Source: Flectonema sp. DT1601 (lineage: Eukaryota; Euglenozoa; Diplonemea; Diplonemida; Diplonemidae). From it: 64,000 nt of DNA. The stretch covers positions 572,001 through 636,000 of the forward strand of contig OZ025814.1 of NCBI GenBank assembly GCA_964019425.1, given 5' to 3'. A model generated the notes under the pieces. It saw only the letters and a program-made list of their open reading frames with translations. It was not told where the DNA came from and searched no databases. Each line of letters begins with the position of its first letter. The first letter of the stretch is position 1. The translations under genes and the position numbers were made by a program. Positions 33,966-42,799 of this stretch are shown in pieces.

Positions 33966-34115
33966 ATGAGATGCAACATGCTGGTGTTGTGTCTTCAACT
34001 GTTTTTGATAACTGTGAGTGGAACTGGTGTTCCTGGAATCAGAATTCGAGGAGTAGAATCACAGCAATGTCAATGTACAGAAGTTGGTTGCGGTTGCTCA
34101 ACTGGATTATGTTGA
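33966..34115 (+). pseudogene. Truncated copy of the EGF/PAN receptor gene
   Basis: 49 codons that match the start of the receptor gene at 26445 almost exactly (MRCNMLVLCLQLF... to CTEVGCGCSTGL), with the same upstream CTTTCAG acceptor (ends about 33951). It ends at a TGA where copy B breaks off: 16-17 bases of the receptor sequence (around GCGGTGGAGGTG) are missing and unrelated sequence follows. It keeps a signal peptide, so a short secreted peptide could be made, but it is most simply a by-product of the duplication. Confidence 0.8.
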
Positions 34116-34139
34116 ACTGTGTGGTTAATTCAATTCACT

Positions 34140-34242
34140 AAAGAAGAATCTGATCGCTTACTCTGTTTAGAAAATAATATAATAAGATAGAAAAACGAGT
34201 GAAAAAAAATTGTAATGTTATTTCTTCTTCACAGGATGTGTT
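34140..34242. repeat. Direct repeat flanking duplication copy B, right
   Basis: Partner of 30676-30771. It ends in TTTCTTCTTCACAG|GATGTGTT; the AG at 34234 lies 30 bases before the PPR-like gene's ATG. Sequences diverge immediately after GATGTGTT on both sides. Confidence 0.8.
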
Positions 34243-34264
34243 ATAAAATCTAAAGGTGTGACGT

Positions 34265-35422
34265 ATGCGGGAGAGTGCTCTTCCGTTTGGAAGACTTGCC
34301 ATCGCAATTCGAAAATTGCCTATGCAATTTGACAGCTCCACCACTACAAGAGATGTTATATACCATCTTCGAAAACAATGTGGAAACAAAGCAGCAGAAT
34401 CAGTTCATAAAAAACAGTTATTGGGTGAATACGTTAACAGGTTGGGTCTTAAATCCTTTCCAATGAAAGAACAAAAAGAATTCTTACAGGAAGCTAAACG
34501 TTTACGAGGAGGATACACCGCCGGTGAAATGCTACGAGCGACGATAAAAAAAGACATTGAAATTGATAGTGAAATGATCGAAATTGTTATGGAAGCTTTT
34601 GCCTCAAAATTGGAATTACCAAAAATTAGATATTTGAGGAGGCTAATGAAATACTACAACATACAACCCACTGGAAGGACGGCAAATGCCCTTATGAATT
34701 GTTACATATCAAAGAAAGATAGCAGACGTTTTTATAGTCATTTAGACGGGTTGTTATCTTCAGGTTATCAACCAACTGAATCAACTTTATTGTCGTTGAT
34801 GCAAACAGCGTCAAATTTCGATAATTGCATGAGATGCTATAAAGAAGTTGGAAAGTATTTTAATGTGGTAATCTCAATGTCAAAAGCTGCAGTTGTTTTG
34901 TTGGATAGCTGCGTGTTTGAGGAAGAGATCGACAAAGCAAATAATTTTTATTTTTCACTTGAAAAAAATGAAAGAACCATTCACGTTATGAATGCCCTAA
35001 TCAGATTGTACTCACTCAGCTTTAATTACGAATCTTGCATCAAACTAATAACATCTAAGGATTCACCAAATGCTAATACAGTAACATATACAAGTATGTT
35101 AATGCAATGCCACTCTGCAATGATTGTTAATAGGTCAACAGAACCTTGGTCTAGTAGAGCTGAGTCACTTTGGTTAGCAGCATACCACAGTAATTTAATA
35201 AATACGAATTCAATATTTGAGTCATATTTGATGTGTTTGTCCAGGACGGGTGATCTCAACAAGGCGAACTCTGTAATGGAATTATTTAAAATAATGAAGG
35301 GTTTTAAACGGGTTGATTCTCGCATCAGTGAATTATATAATGAAATTGTATGGAGGGATGGAAGGAATAAAAAAAAAAAAAACAAACAACTGAAAAAAAA
35401 AGATAACGTGATCGTTAAATGA
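34265..35422 (+). CDS. PPR-like helical-repeat protein
   Basis: Single exon, 385 residues. The chain is a series of ~35-residue helical hairpins, for example YNIQPTGRTANALMNCYISK, GYQPTESTLLSLMQTASNF, ERTIHVMNALIRLYSLS, PNANTVTYTSMLMQCHSA and SIFESYLMCLSRTGDLNKA. These carry the PPR periodicity (xxPxxxTxxxLxxxxxxxG). PPR proteins bind organellar RNA, and the N terminus (MRESALPFGRLAIAIRKLP) could be a mitochondrial presequence. The C terminus is Lys-rich because it reads through a 14-A run (GRNKKKKNKQLKKK). The 3' half, from about 35008, is followed by two further copies (next entries). Whether the tail shown here or that of the third copy was the original end is unclear. Confidence 0.7.
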   Translation: MRESALPFGRLAIAIRKLPMQFDSSTTTRDVIYHLRKQCGNKAAESVHKKQLLGEYVNRLGLKSFPMKEQKEFLQEAKRLRGGYTAGEMLRATIKKDIEIDSEMIEIVMEAFASKLELPKIRYLRRLMKYYNIQPTGRTANALMNCYISKKDSRRFYSHLDGLLSSGYQPTESTLLSLMQTASNFDNCMRCYKEVGKYFNVVISMSKAAVVLLDSCVFEEEIDKANNFYFSLEKNERTIHVMNALIRLYSLSFNYESCIKLITSKDSPNANTVTYTSMLMQCHSAMIVNRSTEPWSSRAESLWLAAYHSNLINTNSIFESYLMCLSRTGDLNKANSVMELFKIMKGFKRVDSRISELYNEIVWRDGRNKKKKNKQLKKKDNVIVK

Positions 35423-36110
35423 TCAACAGCAGTATTTAAATTGAACTCTGCAACGTACTCACTCAGCTTTAATTACGAATCTTGCATCAAACTAATAACA
35501 TCTAAGGATTCACCAAATGCTAATACAGTAACATATACAAGTATGTTAATGCAATGCCACTCTGCAATGATTGTTAATAGGTCAACAGAACCTTGGTCTA
35601 GTAGAGCTGAGTCACTTTGGTTAGCAGCATACCACAGTAATTTAATAAATACGAATTCAATATTTGAGTCATATTTGATGTGTTTGTCCAGGACGGGTGA
35701 TCTCAACAAGGCGAACTCTGTAATGGAATTATTTAAAATAATGAAGGGTTTTAAACGGGTTGATTCTCGCATCAGTGAATTATATAATGAAATTGTATGG
35801 AGGGATGGAAGGAATAAAAAAAAAAAAACAAACAACTGAAAAAAAAAGATAACGTGATCGTTAAATGATCAACAGCAGTATTTAAATTGAACTCTGCAAC
35901 GTACTCACTCAACTTTAATTACGAATCTTGCATCAAACTAATAACATCTAAGGATTCACCAAATGCTAATACAGTAACATATACAAGTATGTTAATGCAA
36001 TGCCACTCTGCAATGATTGTTAATAGGTCAACAGAACCTTGGTCTAGTAGAGCTGAGTCACTTTGGTTAGCAACCTATCGCAGTACGTTGATACTCACAT
36101 CGGTGATCAA
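35008..36110 (+). repeat. Tandem triplication of the 3' half of the PPR-like gene
   Basis: Three direct copies with periods of 447 and 446 bases begin at GTACTCACTCAGCTTTAATT (about 35008, 35455, 35901). Copies 1 and 2 are almost identical to the end of the unit (about 35454 and 35900), including a 14- versus 13-base A run. Copy 3 matches for about 170 bases and then diverges after TTGGTTAGCA at about 36072. The one-base difference in the A run changes the reading frame at the end of copy 2. Confidence 0.95.
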
Positions 36111-36183
36111 TCCTATGAGATTGTATGGGGAAACTTTATTATTCATTGCAGCTGATGAGGACAAGAAACTGTGTTCAAAATAG
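35441..36183 (+). pseudogene. Extra partial copies of the PPR-like 3' half
   Basis: Two open stretches, about 35455-35839 (ending GRNKKKKTNN) and 35901-36183, repeat residues from YSLSFNYESCIKLITSKD onward. They lack a start, an upstream acceptor and the N-terminal half. The third ends in a different sequence (STLILTSVINPMRLYGETLL, then IAADEDKKLCSK), which may be the tail of the gene before triplication. No splice path joining them to the main gene is evident, so they are called remnants. Confidence 0.6.
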
Positions 36184-36262
36184 TCGAGTCATGGGCGTAC
36201 TTGTATAAAAATAAAATAATTTCTTAAAAGCATCACATAAAAAAAAAAAAATAATAATAATA

Positions 36263-36889
36263 ATGTCACGTCTTGCCACACTTGGGATTAGTAAAGTTGT
36301 AGCCACCGCTGCTCCAGTTATGGCTGTCGGAAGACAACCGAGAAAGAGAGTTCTTGCGAGTGGAGGAATGTTTCCGAAAGGTAAAGGAAGTGAAAGTTTA
36401 TTAAGTAAAACTGAAGACAAAAGAGTAGCAGTTCCTGTAAGCGTTGTTTCAAAATCGGGAGAAAGTGGAGGACAGTTAACAGCACTTCAAAAAAGAATGC
36501 AGAAATCAACTAAAGAAGTGATGGTGATAACAGAAAACGCTGCTGATGTTCTACGAGACCTATTCTCACAAAGAGATGATCACCCAGTTGGTGTTCGACT
36601 AGGAGTTGTAAAGAAAGGATGTAATGGATTATCGTATACGATGGATTACCTTTATGCATCGGATACTGCTGCAACTACTAAATTTGAATCCTCAACCACC
36701 CAACATGGAGTAACAGTTGTTATTGACCCTGACGCATTCATGTACGTTGTTGGTACCGTCATGGACTATCACATAACTAAGTCATCTGAGGAATTTGTTT
36801 TCTTAAACCCCAACAGTGAAGGAGAGTGTGGTTGTGGTCAGTCTTGGGTTCCAAAAAAGCAAGAAGCGCAATCAGCATCAGCCGCATAA
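36263..36889 (+). CDS. ISCA1: Mitochondrial IscA-type iron-sulfur assembly protein
   Basis: 208 residues. The C-terminal ~110 residues are an A-type carrier domain: VMVITENAADVLRDLF, GVRLGVVKKGCNGLSYTMDY with the first Cys, and GECGCGQSW with the paired Cys of the C-x(n)-CGC signature. All three ligand cysteines are present. The N-terminal ~80 residues are basic and Ser/Ala-rich (MSRLATLGISKVVATAAPVM), as expected for a mitochondrial presequence. A-type proteins help build 4Fe-4S clusters. GCNGLSY and the SFXXL-less C terminus fit ISCA1 better than ISCA2, but the exact orthologue is not settled. The leader is A-rich, with (TAA)n directly before the ATG, and TTTCTTAAAAG ends at 36230. Confidence 0.9.
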   Translation: MSRLATLGISKVVATAAPVMAVGRQPRKRVLASGGMFPKGKGSESLLSKTEDKRVAVPVSVVSKSGESGGQLTALQKRMQKSTKEVMVITENAADVLRDLFSQRDDHPVGVRLGVVKKGCNGLSYTMDYLYASDTAATTKFESSTTQHGVTVVIDPDAFMYVVGTVMDYHITKSSEEFVFLNPNSEGECGCGQSWVPKKQEAQSASAA

Positions 36890-37556
36890 AAAAAACATAA
36901 CACCCCCCTCACCACCCCACCACCCTCATTAAATCGATAAACTGCTACTGTTGGTAAACCAACACAACCAAATCGATCAGATGGGGTGTTATTAAGTTCA
37001 GTACACACTTATGTGTGATGGTCTGCTTAAAGGGGAAGATGTCTTCTTCGTCCCTTTTTTTGTTATTTTTGTTTTTGTGCAAAGTTATCAGTTTTGGTTA
37101 GTTGGATTTTATTCACACAAAACAGCGGCTGGGAATCACTCGTCCGCTAAAAAGGTGAGAGATTGATCACCTGCTGTAAGTGAATTACTTTACAATTCAG
37201 GAGTGTAGATTCCCAGGTATTCATTCTGTGGAGCACTTCTGTTACGAGTTTTGTTCACGATTGTGTTTTGGAAGGCAGAAGAAAAAAAAAAAAAAAAAAA
37301 AAAACAACTAATTTTTGTTGCCCTCCTTCACTCGTATATATTTTTTTCTAATATTTCTTTTCTTTTGCTCTGATAATTGAAAAAAAAAAAAAAGAAAACT
37401 TTAATAATATGCTACAATAGGGAGAGGAGAATGAAATTTATGTTATTATTTTTTAATATAGTTCTTATTTTCAATACCAGGGCCCTTTTTATTGTTATAT
37501 ACAAACTTAAATAATGGAAATTAAAACCAATTTATCATAACAAACTGATCTGATCG
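36890..37556. other. Intergenic
   Basis: No gene. A C-rich stretch with CACCACCCCACCACC follows the stop, and A runs occur near 37280 and 37385. TTTTCAATACCAG ends at 37480. Confidence 0.5.
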
Positions 37557-39416
37557 ATGAATGAACGGGATCGACTTCGCCAAGCAAGAGAAGGACTGCT
37601 CGCAAGACAGTCAGGGTTGCAGGAAATGTTACGATATAGAAAATCACCAACACCGCCGTATGATGACTTGCCCTACACGGGAGGTATTGTTCCGGGTAGG
37701 GAAGAATCAATCGACCCTTTTGTTAGTAGAGGTAGTCATCGGGTTCCAAATACTGTGAATCCTGGTCACTCAAAATTATATCAAGTTCCTGTTCAGGAAG
37801 ATACGGTTGTCGTTGGAGTGTCTCCTCCTCCACCCAGTGATAATCCGAATGAATACTTTAGCTACAGTTCTGTACCTGCTGCTGCTATTAGAGATGTTCC
37901 TATATTTGAGTATCCTCCACAGATAGTAAGTGGAAGCCCAACTATACCTGTACAACGTGATTATACTCCGACAGTTATCAATGGATCTCCTCCAGTTGAT
38001 GAAATCTCTGTTATTCACGTGCCTTCTGAAGAACCAATCGATTATGTTCCATGGCGTGATGCAAGTAGACAGAGGGAAATATCCCTGACCGGGAGTCGAA
38101 CTGGACGAGGTTTTTCAGAATCAAAACAACCAAGTCCAAGACGAATGCCACAATCAAGTTACAATCCCAGTGAGTTACATACTCGGTCTGCAACACCGAT
38201 GGTGACATCAGCAGCAGTAGAACAGGCAGCAGAGGCGATATTCAACAGTGGTGTAGAATACAGAGCTTCACCTGCACGGTTGGAAACAGGTACGCGGAAT
38301 AATATTAATGGAAATCCTATACTACCTCATGATCTGTCGAAGAAAAAACAAGCCCTGCTAGAGCAAAAACAAACCTTGGAACACGAACTGTCTGGGACGG
38401 AAAGTAACATGGGCAGGTTATTATTTCTAAGAGACCAAGGTGGAGATCAGTTCTTTGTTAAAGCACTATCAGGTGAGAGTATTGGAATAGAGTTTGAAGA
38501 ACACCACAACACAGGTGTAATCATAACCAGGATAGCACCAAACAGTCCAGCTGATCGCTGTTCTATTCCAATCGGAGGAGTCATCGTTGGTATCAATAAT
38601 TCGATGATTCAAAATGGAAAGGATCTCCGCACAGCACTCTCACGAGTAAGAACTCAACACCATCCTCCGAAGGATGAAGTTATTATATTTGATATTGTTC
38701 CCCCGGCTGTTTCTAGTCAACCGCCTCTTAAAAAACCAGTTCAAAGAACTATTAGTCCAGCTAGAACATATGCAGCACCTCCACAGGAATATAAGAATGC
38801 TGTTGATAGTGACGTGTTGCAGCTGGTGGTTCAAAAATTGAATGATTTGGACAACAAGACGTCGCATTTAACAGAAATGGTTTCACGTCAGCAGAAAATC
38901 ATTCATGAAAAACCTCGTTTTTCTGTTGGAACGAGAGTATACTGTAAGATAAGCTCATCATCATGGAAACCTGGTGTTGTTGTTGGAACCAATTGGAGAG
39001 GGAAGACATGGCCTGCTGATAAACCATCAGTTCCTTATCAAATAAGACTTGATGGTACCGAATCACTTATATTCGCACCTTATGATGATGATCGGATAAT
39101 TCGAATTAGAGAAGAGCAATCTGTCGTATATTATAAAAACGATGAGTGGGATAAAACACATAAAACTAATCCTCCATCACCGCGAGAATCATCATCATCA
39201 TCAACTTCAGAAGCGCCAAGCTCTGAAAGTTATAAAGTACCTCTTAAGACTGTTGTTGCTAAGCGGAAAGCAACCGCGCCAGTTAAACATCCTTGTGCTG
39301 GTCCTTCAGGCAAGGGTTCAAGACCGGCTGTGACTGCTCCCAGGTTTACCTTTGCTGGGAAGATGCCTCCTGCTTCTGTTAGAGAAAGAGATCATCCCGC
39401 GACTCCTGAAATGTAG
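37557..39416 (+). CDS. Scaffold protein with a PDZ-like domain and a WPGxVV/PYQ module
   Basis: Single exon, 619 residues. The first ~260 are low-complexity, rich in Pro, Ser and Arg. A short coiled coil at about 260-290 (KKKQALLEQKQTLEHELSG) precedes a PDZ-like domain at about 297-383 (SIGIEFEEHHNTGVIITRIA, SPADRCSIPIGGVIVGINNS). A second module at about 455-520 reads GTRVYCKISSSSWKPGVVVG, WPADKPSVPYQIRLDG, LIFAPYDDDRIIRI. This pattern (W-PG-VV, PYQI-LD, I-aP-DDD--IR) recurs in many protist and algal proteins and looks like a small SH3/Tudor-type barrel. The C terminus is disordered and basic. Probably a scaffold; partner unknown. Confidence 0.75.
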   Translation: MNERDRLRQAREGLLARQSGLQEMLRYRKSPTPPYDDLPYTGGIVPGREESIDPFVSRGSHRVPNTVNPGHSKLYQVPVQEDTVVVGVSPPPPSDNPNEYFSYSSVPAAAIRDVPIFEYPPQIVSGSPTIPVQRDYTPTVINGSPPVDEISVIHVPSEEPIDYVPWRDASRQREISLTGSRTGRGFSESKQPSPRRMPQSSYNPSELHTRSATPMVTSAAVEQAAEAIFNSGVEYRASPARLETGTRNNINGNPILPHDLSKKKQALLEQKQTLEHELSGTESNMGRLLFLRDQGGDQFFVKALSGESIGIEFEEHHNTGVIITRIAPNSPADRCSIPIGGVIVGINNSMIQNGKDLRTALSRVRTQHHPPKDEVIIFDIVPPAVSSQPPLKKPVQRTISPARTYAAPPQEYKNAVDSDVLQLVVQKLNDLDNKTSHLTEMVSRQQKIIHEKPRFSVGTRVYCKISSSSWKPGVVVGTNWRGKTWPADKPSVPYQIRLDGTESLIFAPYDDDRIIRIREEQSVVYYKNDEWDKTHKTNPPSPRESSSSSTSEAPSSESYKVPLKTVVAKRKATAPVKHPCAGPSGKGSRPAVTAPRFTFAGKMPPASVRERDHPATPEM

Positions 39417-39710
39417 ATTAGAAAAAAAAAAAAAAAAGCAACATTTATTAGAGCACAATATATTTAGAATTATCCAAAACTTTTTTTTGTTTAACTTTTT
39501 TTTCTTCTTTGTTTGAATTATTTTCCTCTTTTTTTCTTTCTTTTTTTTTCTTTCTCCTCATGCATTCTTTATGACTATAAATGACCTGTAAACCTGAAAA
39601 AAGAAAAAAATATTATATACAATGTGCGAATATACATCAATTTACCTCCTCCACTCAGAAAAAAGAAACAAACAAAAAGGGAGTGGTCTATCAAAGACCG
39701 CTCCATAGAA

Positions 39711-42254
39711 ATGAACGATGACTCAGGACAGATGGGATTCCTCGTTGATGCTTTTAAAGGGCTTGCTTTTGAAGGAACTGATAAGGGAAATTATTTAGCA
39801 GACGTTGAATCGATTGTGAATAGTTATTTTAATACAACGCAACCTCCTCAGGGACAGGGTGATATTTTATCTACGACGAATTTAAGTGGAACTGGAAGGA
39901 CGATACCACAAGAGAGTGTTGGGGAAAGTCCGATCAAAGCAGCCTTGAACACTTCAACTGAATCGTCTGAGTCACTCAAAGCCTGGGGACATCGTCAACA
40001 CGATCTATCAGCTCCGTCAACTCCTGGTTTAGCATCTATGATGAAGGCTGATCGAGGTCTTCTACTGACATCTCCTATTCTTGACGATGTTCCCAAAGCA
40101 GAGGATCAATTGCTTACAGAGGCTATTCAAAACCTTCAAGATGGTGTTCATTATGAAAAAGATTTTTATCAAAGAACTGTCGGATGGCAACGTAAACACC
40201 ATGATCGTATTCAGGAAGTCGCAAAAACAAAAGCAATGCTCGAAGAGTTAGAATGCACTTGGAAACCAAATATCAATAAATCACAAACATCATCACGTTC
40301 AACAGGTAAAGTTGAAGATCGACTGCAAAGATCGGAAATGTTAAAACACCAAAGACTGGCTCAACAACGAGAAGAAGCTTCTGCTTTAGAAAAAAGCGGT
40401 TGCACCTTTCAACCGAAAGTAAACAATCTCCCTGGTAGTGGAATTCAAAGTAGATATATGGATGGCGTTAGTGGAGTGAAGTCGAATGACGATACGTTCT
40501 CAAGACTTTATAATACTGGTAGGAAGATAAAAGTTTTGAACCCAAACATCTCACCTTCGAAAAAACAACAAAACGACAAAGCAATGCTCTACACTACCTA
40601 CACTCCGGATTTAGGTCCAGACAGAAAAAGTGAAAAAAGTCGGTCGAGAAGTAGACGAAGGTCATCGTACGGTCCGAAAACAGATTTAGCATCTGCTGAC
40701 CCTTCTGAAATTGAGGAAATGCAAAGTGAGTTACGAGAGATAGAACGATTACTTCAAAAACGAACTACTAAAAAACATGAAATCATCACAGTCAAAAGTA
40801 ATTACGTAGACTCTGATGATGAAACAACCTACTCGGAGGGTTCAACAGCGACTTCTGGGGCACCTGATTTCAACATGTTTTTAGTTCGTCAAAATGCCTT
40901 TGAAGAACGGAGGAGGGCAAACCTGGCCTACATAGAAGCAGATACGGCACCAAGCTTACACCCAAATATTGATATAAGATCAAAGAAATTAGCGAAAAAA
41001 GAAAAAAATATGACCGAATCGAAAGCTGCAATCAACGCCAAGGGAATTCCTCAAAAACAACAACGGCTACAATGGCTTCTTGAAGAATGTATGATTCTGA
41101 GAAAAGATTTAATTATGGTTCAGTCAGAAGTTGATAATTCCCTTCGTGAACTTAATATAATAAACTCAGGTATGCCTCAGGGTCATGATAGAAAATTAGT
41201 TTATAAACAAATTAAAAATGATTATAGCGTACTAAGACTTCGTCACATCGAAGATGCTGACACCTCTGAAGATTCATCGGTGCCGAAACTGTTACCTGAA
41301 AATAACTATTTAGCGTCGTTTATATTGGAAGGAAAAGACATTTCTAAACTGAAATTTCCAAAAAATGAGGATGCTCTTCAGTCTTGTATTCGTGAACTAC
41401 TTCAATGTCGCACTAACATGTCAGACTTACGTATAAAGTGTATTAAGATAAAAGATTCAATCGTAGTTGAGAAAACAATCAGCGAAGATGTATTCAATGG
41501 CTGCATGCCTTGGACAACCCAGGCCCGAATTGCACATAAAAACACTGCTCAGCCGGGAGGCAATGTTAAAACTATTGAAAAATCGAGTGGGGCTCCGATT
41601 GACATCCGACCAGGAACGCCAATCTTGGCTCGCAGACAAGCATGGCAAGGTTGGGAGAAGGGTATTTTAGTATCTGTGGAAGCAGGTATAGCGACAGTTG
41701 AATTGGAGAATTTTAAAAACCCGCAAAAGTTTCCTGCGATGTCCGTAAACATAAAACCAGAAAAGATAAACAAACCGACATTCTCTCCAGACACGAAATC
41801 ACAACTCCTTCGAACTTGTATAACAACCAAAGAAGTTGTTAAGATAACAATTGACATTCGAAAACCTGCCGTCCCAGGAAGAGTTTTATCACCCTCAGGA
41901 GAAGGTCTCTGGCTGGTAGTCCTCTGCGAGAGAGCAGCCGATAATAAACTTTATCATAAAGAAGAGACTGTCGTAAAAGCAAGTGCAATAAAATGCTCAA
42001 AAGACGTTGCTGCTAACTACACACAATCTCGTTTAATGAATAGTTATGTTAAGGAACTTGGTGAGCATCGTATTCGATCTGAAGATAAGCGTCAGCAGTT
42101 TATCGCTGACAGGACATTTAAACAGCACAGTGAGTGTACTCACGCACCTCACATCAATGCCGCTCCTGAGTATGTTAGTCGGATAGCTAATTCAATGCAG
42201 TTGCTTCGGGGTGAGTCGAGAAAATCTTCTGACACAACTGAAAGTTGGAAATAA
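39711..42254 (+). CDS. Large cytoskeleton/flagellum-type protein with C-T-(F/W)-x-P repeats
   Basis: 847 residues from ATG 39711; the open frame extends left only through a GTG and stays behind the CCACTCAG acceptor (ends 39658). Three variants of a short motif are spaced along the chain: ECTWKPNINKS, GCTFQPKVNN and ECTHAPHINAAPEYVSRI. The CTFxPxIN type, next to R/K-rich helices (RLQRSEMLKHQRLAQQREE), is common in ciliary and basal-body-associated proteins. Coiled-coil segments at about 315-345 and 455-520 and a basic RSRSRRRSS patch support a structural role. A region at about 615-690 (GTPILARRQAWQGWEKGILV, VELENFKNPQKFPAM) may be a small barrel domain. No enzymatic motif. Confidence 0.65.
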   Translation: MNDDSGQMGFLVDAFKGLAFEGTDKGNYLADVESIVNSYFNTTQPPQGQGDILSTTNLSGTGRTIPQESVGESPIKAALNTSTESSESLKAWGHRQHDLSAPSTPGLASMMKADRGLLLTSPILDDVPKAEDQLLTEAIQNLQDGVHYEKDFYQRTVGWQRKHHDRIQEVAKTKAMLEELECTWKPNINKSQTSSRSTGKVEDRLQRSEMLKHQRLAQQREEASALEKSGCTFQPKVNNLPGSGIQSRYMDGVSGVKSNDDTFSRLYNTGRKIKVLNPNISPSKKQQNDKAMLYTTYTPDLGPDRKSEKSRSRSRRRSSYGPKTDLASADPSEIEEMQSELREIERLLQKRTTKKHEIITVKSNYVDSDDETTYSEGSTATSGAPDFNMFLVRQNAFEERRRANLAYIEADTAPSLHPNIDIRSKKLAKKEKNMTESKAAINAKGIPQKQQRLQWLLEECMILRKDLIMVQSEVDNSLRELNIINSGMPQGHDRKLVYKQIKNDYSVLRLRHIEDADTSEDSSVPKLLPENNYLASFILEGKDISKLKFPKNEDALQSCIRELLQCRTNMSDLRIKCIKIKDSIVVEKTISEDVFNGCMPWTTQARIAHKNTAQPGGNVKTIEKSSGAPIDIRPGTPILARRQAWQGWEKGILVSVEAGIATVELENFKNPQKFPAMSVNIKPEKINKPTFSPDTKSQLLRTCITTKEVVKITIDIRKPAVPGRVLSPSGEGLWLVVLCERAADNKLYHKEETVVKASAIKCSKDVAANYTQSRLMNSYVKELGEHRIRSEDKRQQFIADRTFKQHSECTHAPHINAAPEYVSRIANSMQLLRGESRKSSDTTESWK

Positions 42255-42799
42255 GTTTGTGATAAATAGAGAATTTTTTTTTTTTTTTAAAATATTGTTT
42301 CGTTGTTATTCATTCCCAAACAGTTATTATTTTTCTACCTGATAATTGTAAAGGTGAGTTTCGTACACTTCTTTAGACTTATTCTTGTGTACAATTTAGA
42401 TGATATGAATTTTGTTTTTATTTTTTTCTTCTTTTCCCCTTTTCTCCCCCCGTCCATATTTTTTCAAAATGATATGTTTTTTTTCTTCTTTTTTTGACAA
42501 TGTAATTAGTTTACATTGTACCCAGATGTGTATATGGTAGATAAGTCGAAAACATTAATTATAATGTAAAGTCTTATATACGATACCTGTAGAGTAAATT
42601 ACATTACCTTTAAGTCAGCTGTATCATTATAACCTTAACAAAAAAAAAAAAAAAACAGATATGAATTTCCCTATCCCTGTTCCCGTTTGTCTATTTCCTT
42701 ATTTTATTATTAGTAATGTGTTTGTCAGGGGGTGCTTTTGATTGTATAACACTGAATGTTTTTTTTTTTCTCTCTCAGACTTTACACTAATATTAGCGA
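42255..42799. other. Intergenic with dispersed repeat R2, copy 2
   Basis: No gene. An R2 copy lies at about 42528-42640. TTTTTTCTCTCTCAG ends at 42778, a strong pyrimidine-rich acceptor 21 bases before the transhydrogenase ATG. Confidence 0.5.
42528..42640. repeat. Dispersed repeat R2, copy 2
   Basis: ATGGTAGATAAGTCGAAAAC, ATTAATTATAATGTAAAGTC, TATACGATACC and CTTTAAGTCAGCTGTATCAT align with 6769-6880 and 57047-57148. The core ACATTA-ATTA-TAATGT is a perfect inverted repeat here. Confidence 0.5.

Larger units (their letters stand above)
30783..34115. repeat. Segmental duplication, copy B
   Basis: Matches copy A (23798-26590) over most of its length. Differences include ~130 extra bases at about 31890-32025, a ~430-base replacement at about 32402-32835 carrying a tRNA-like T-arm, and truncation of the receptor gene at its right edge. 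Bracketed by a ~100-base direct repeat. Confidence 0.85.
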
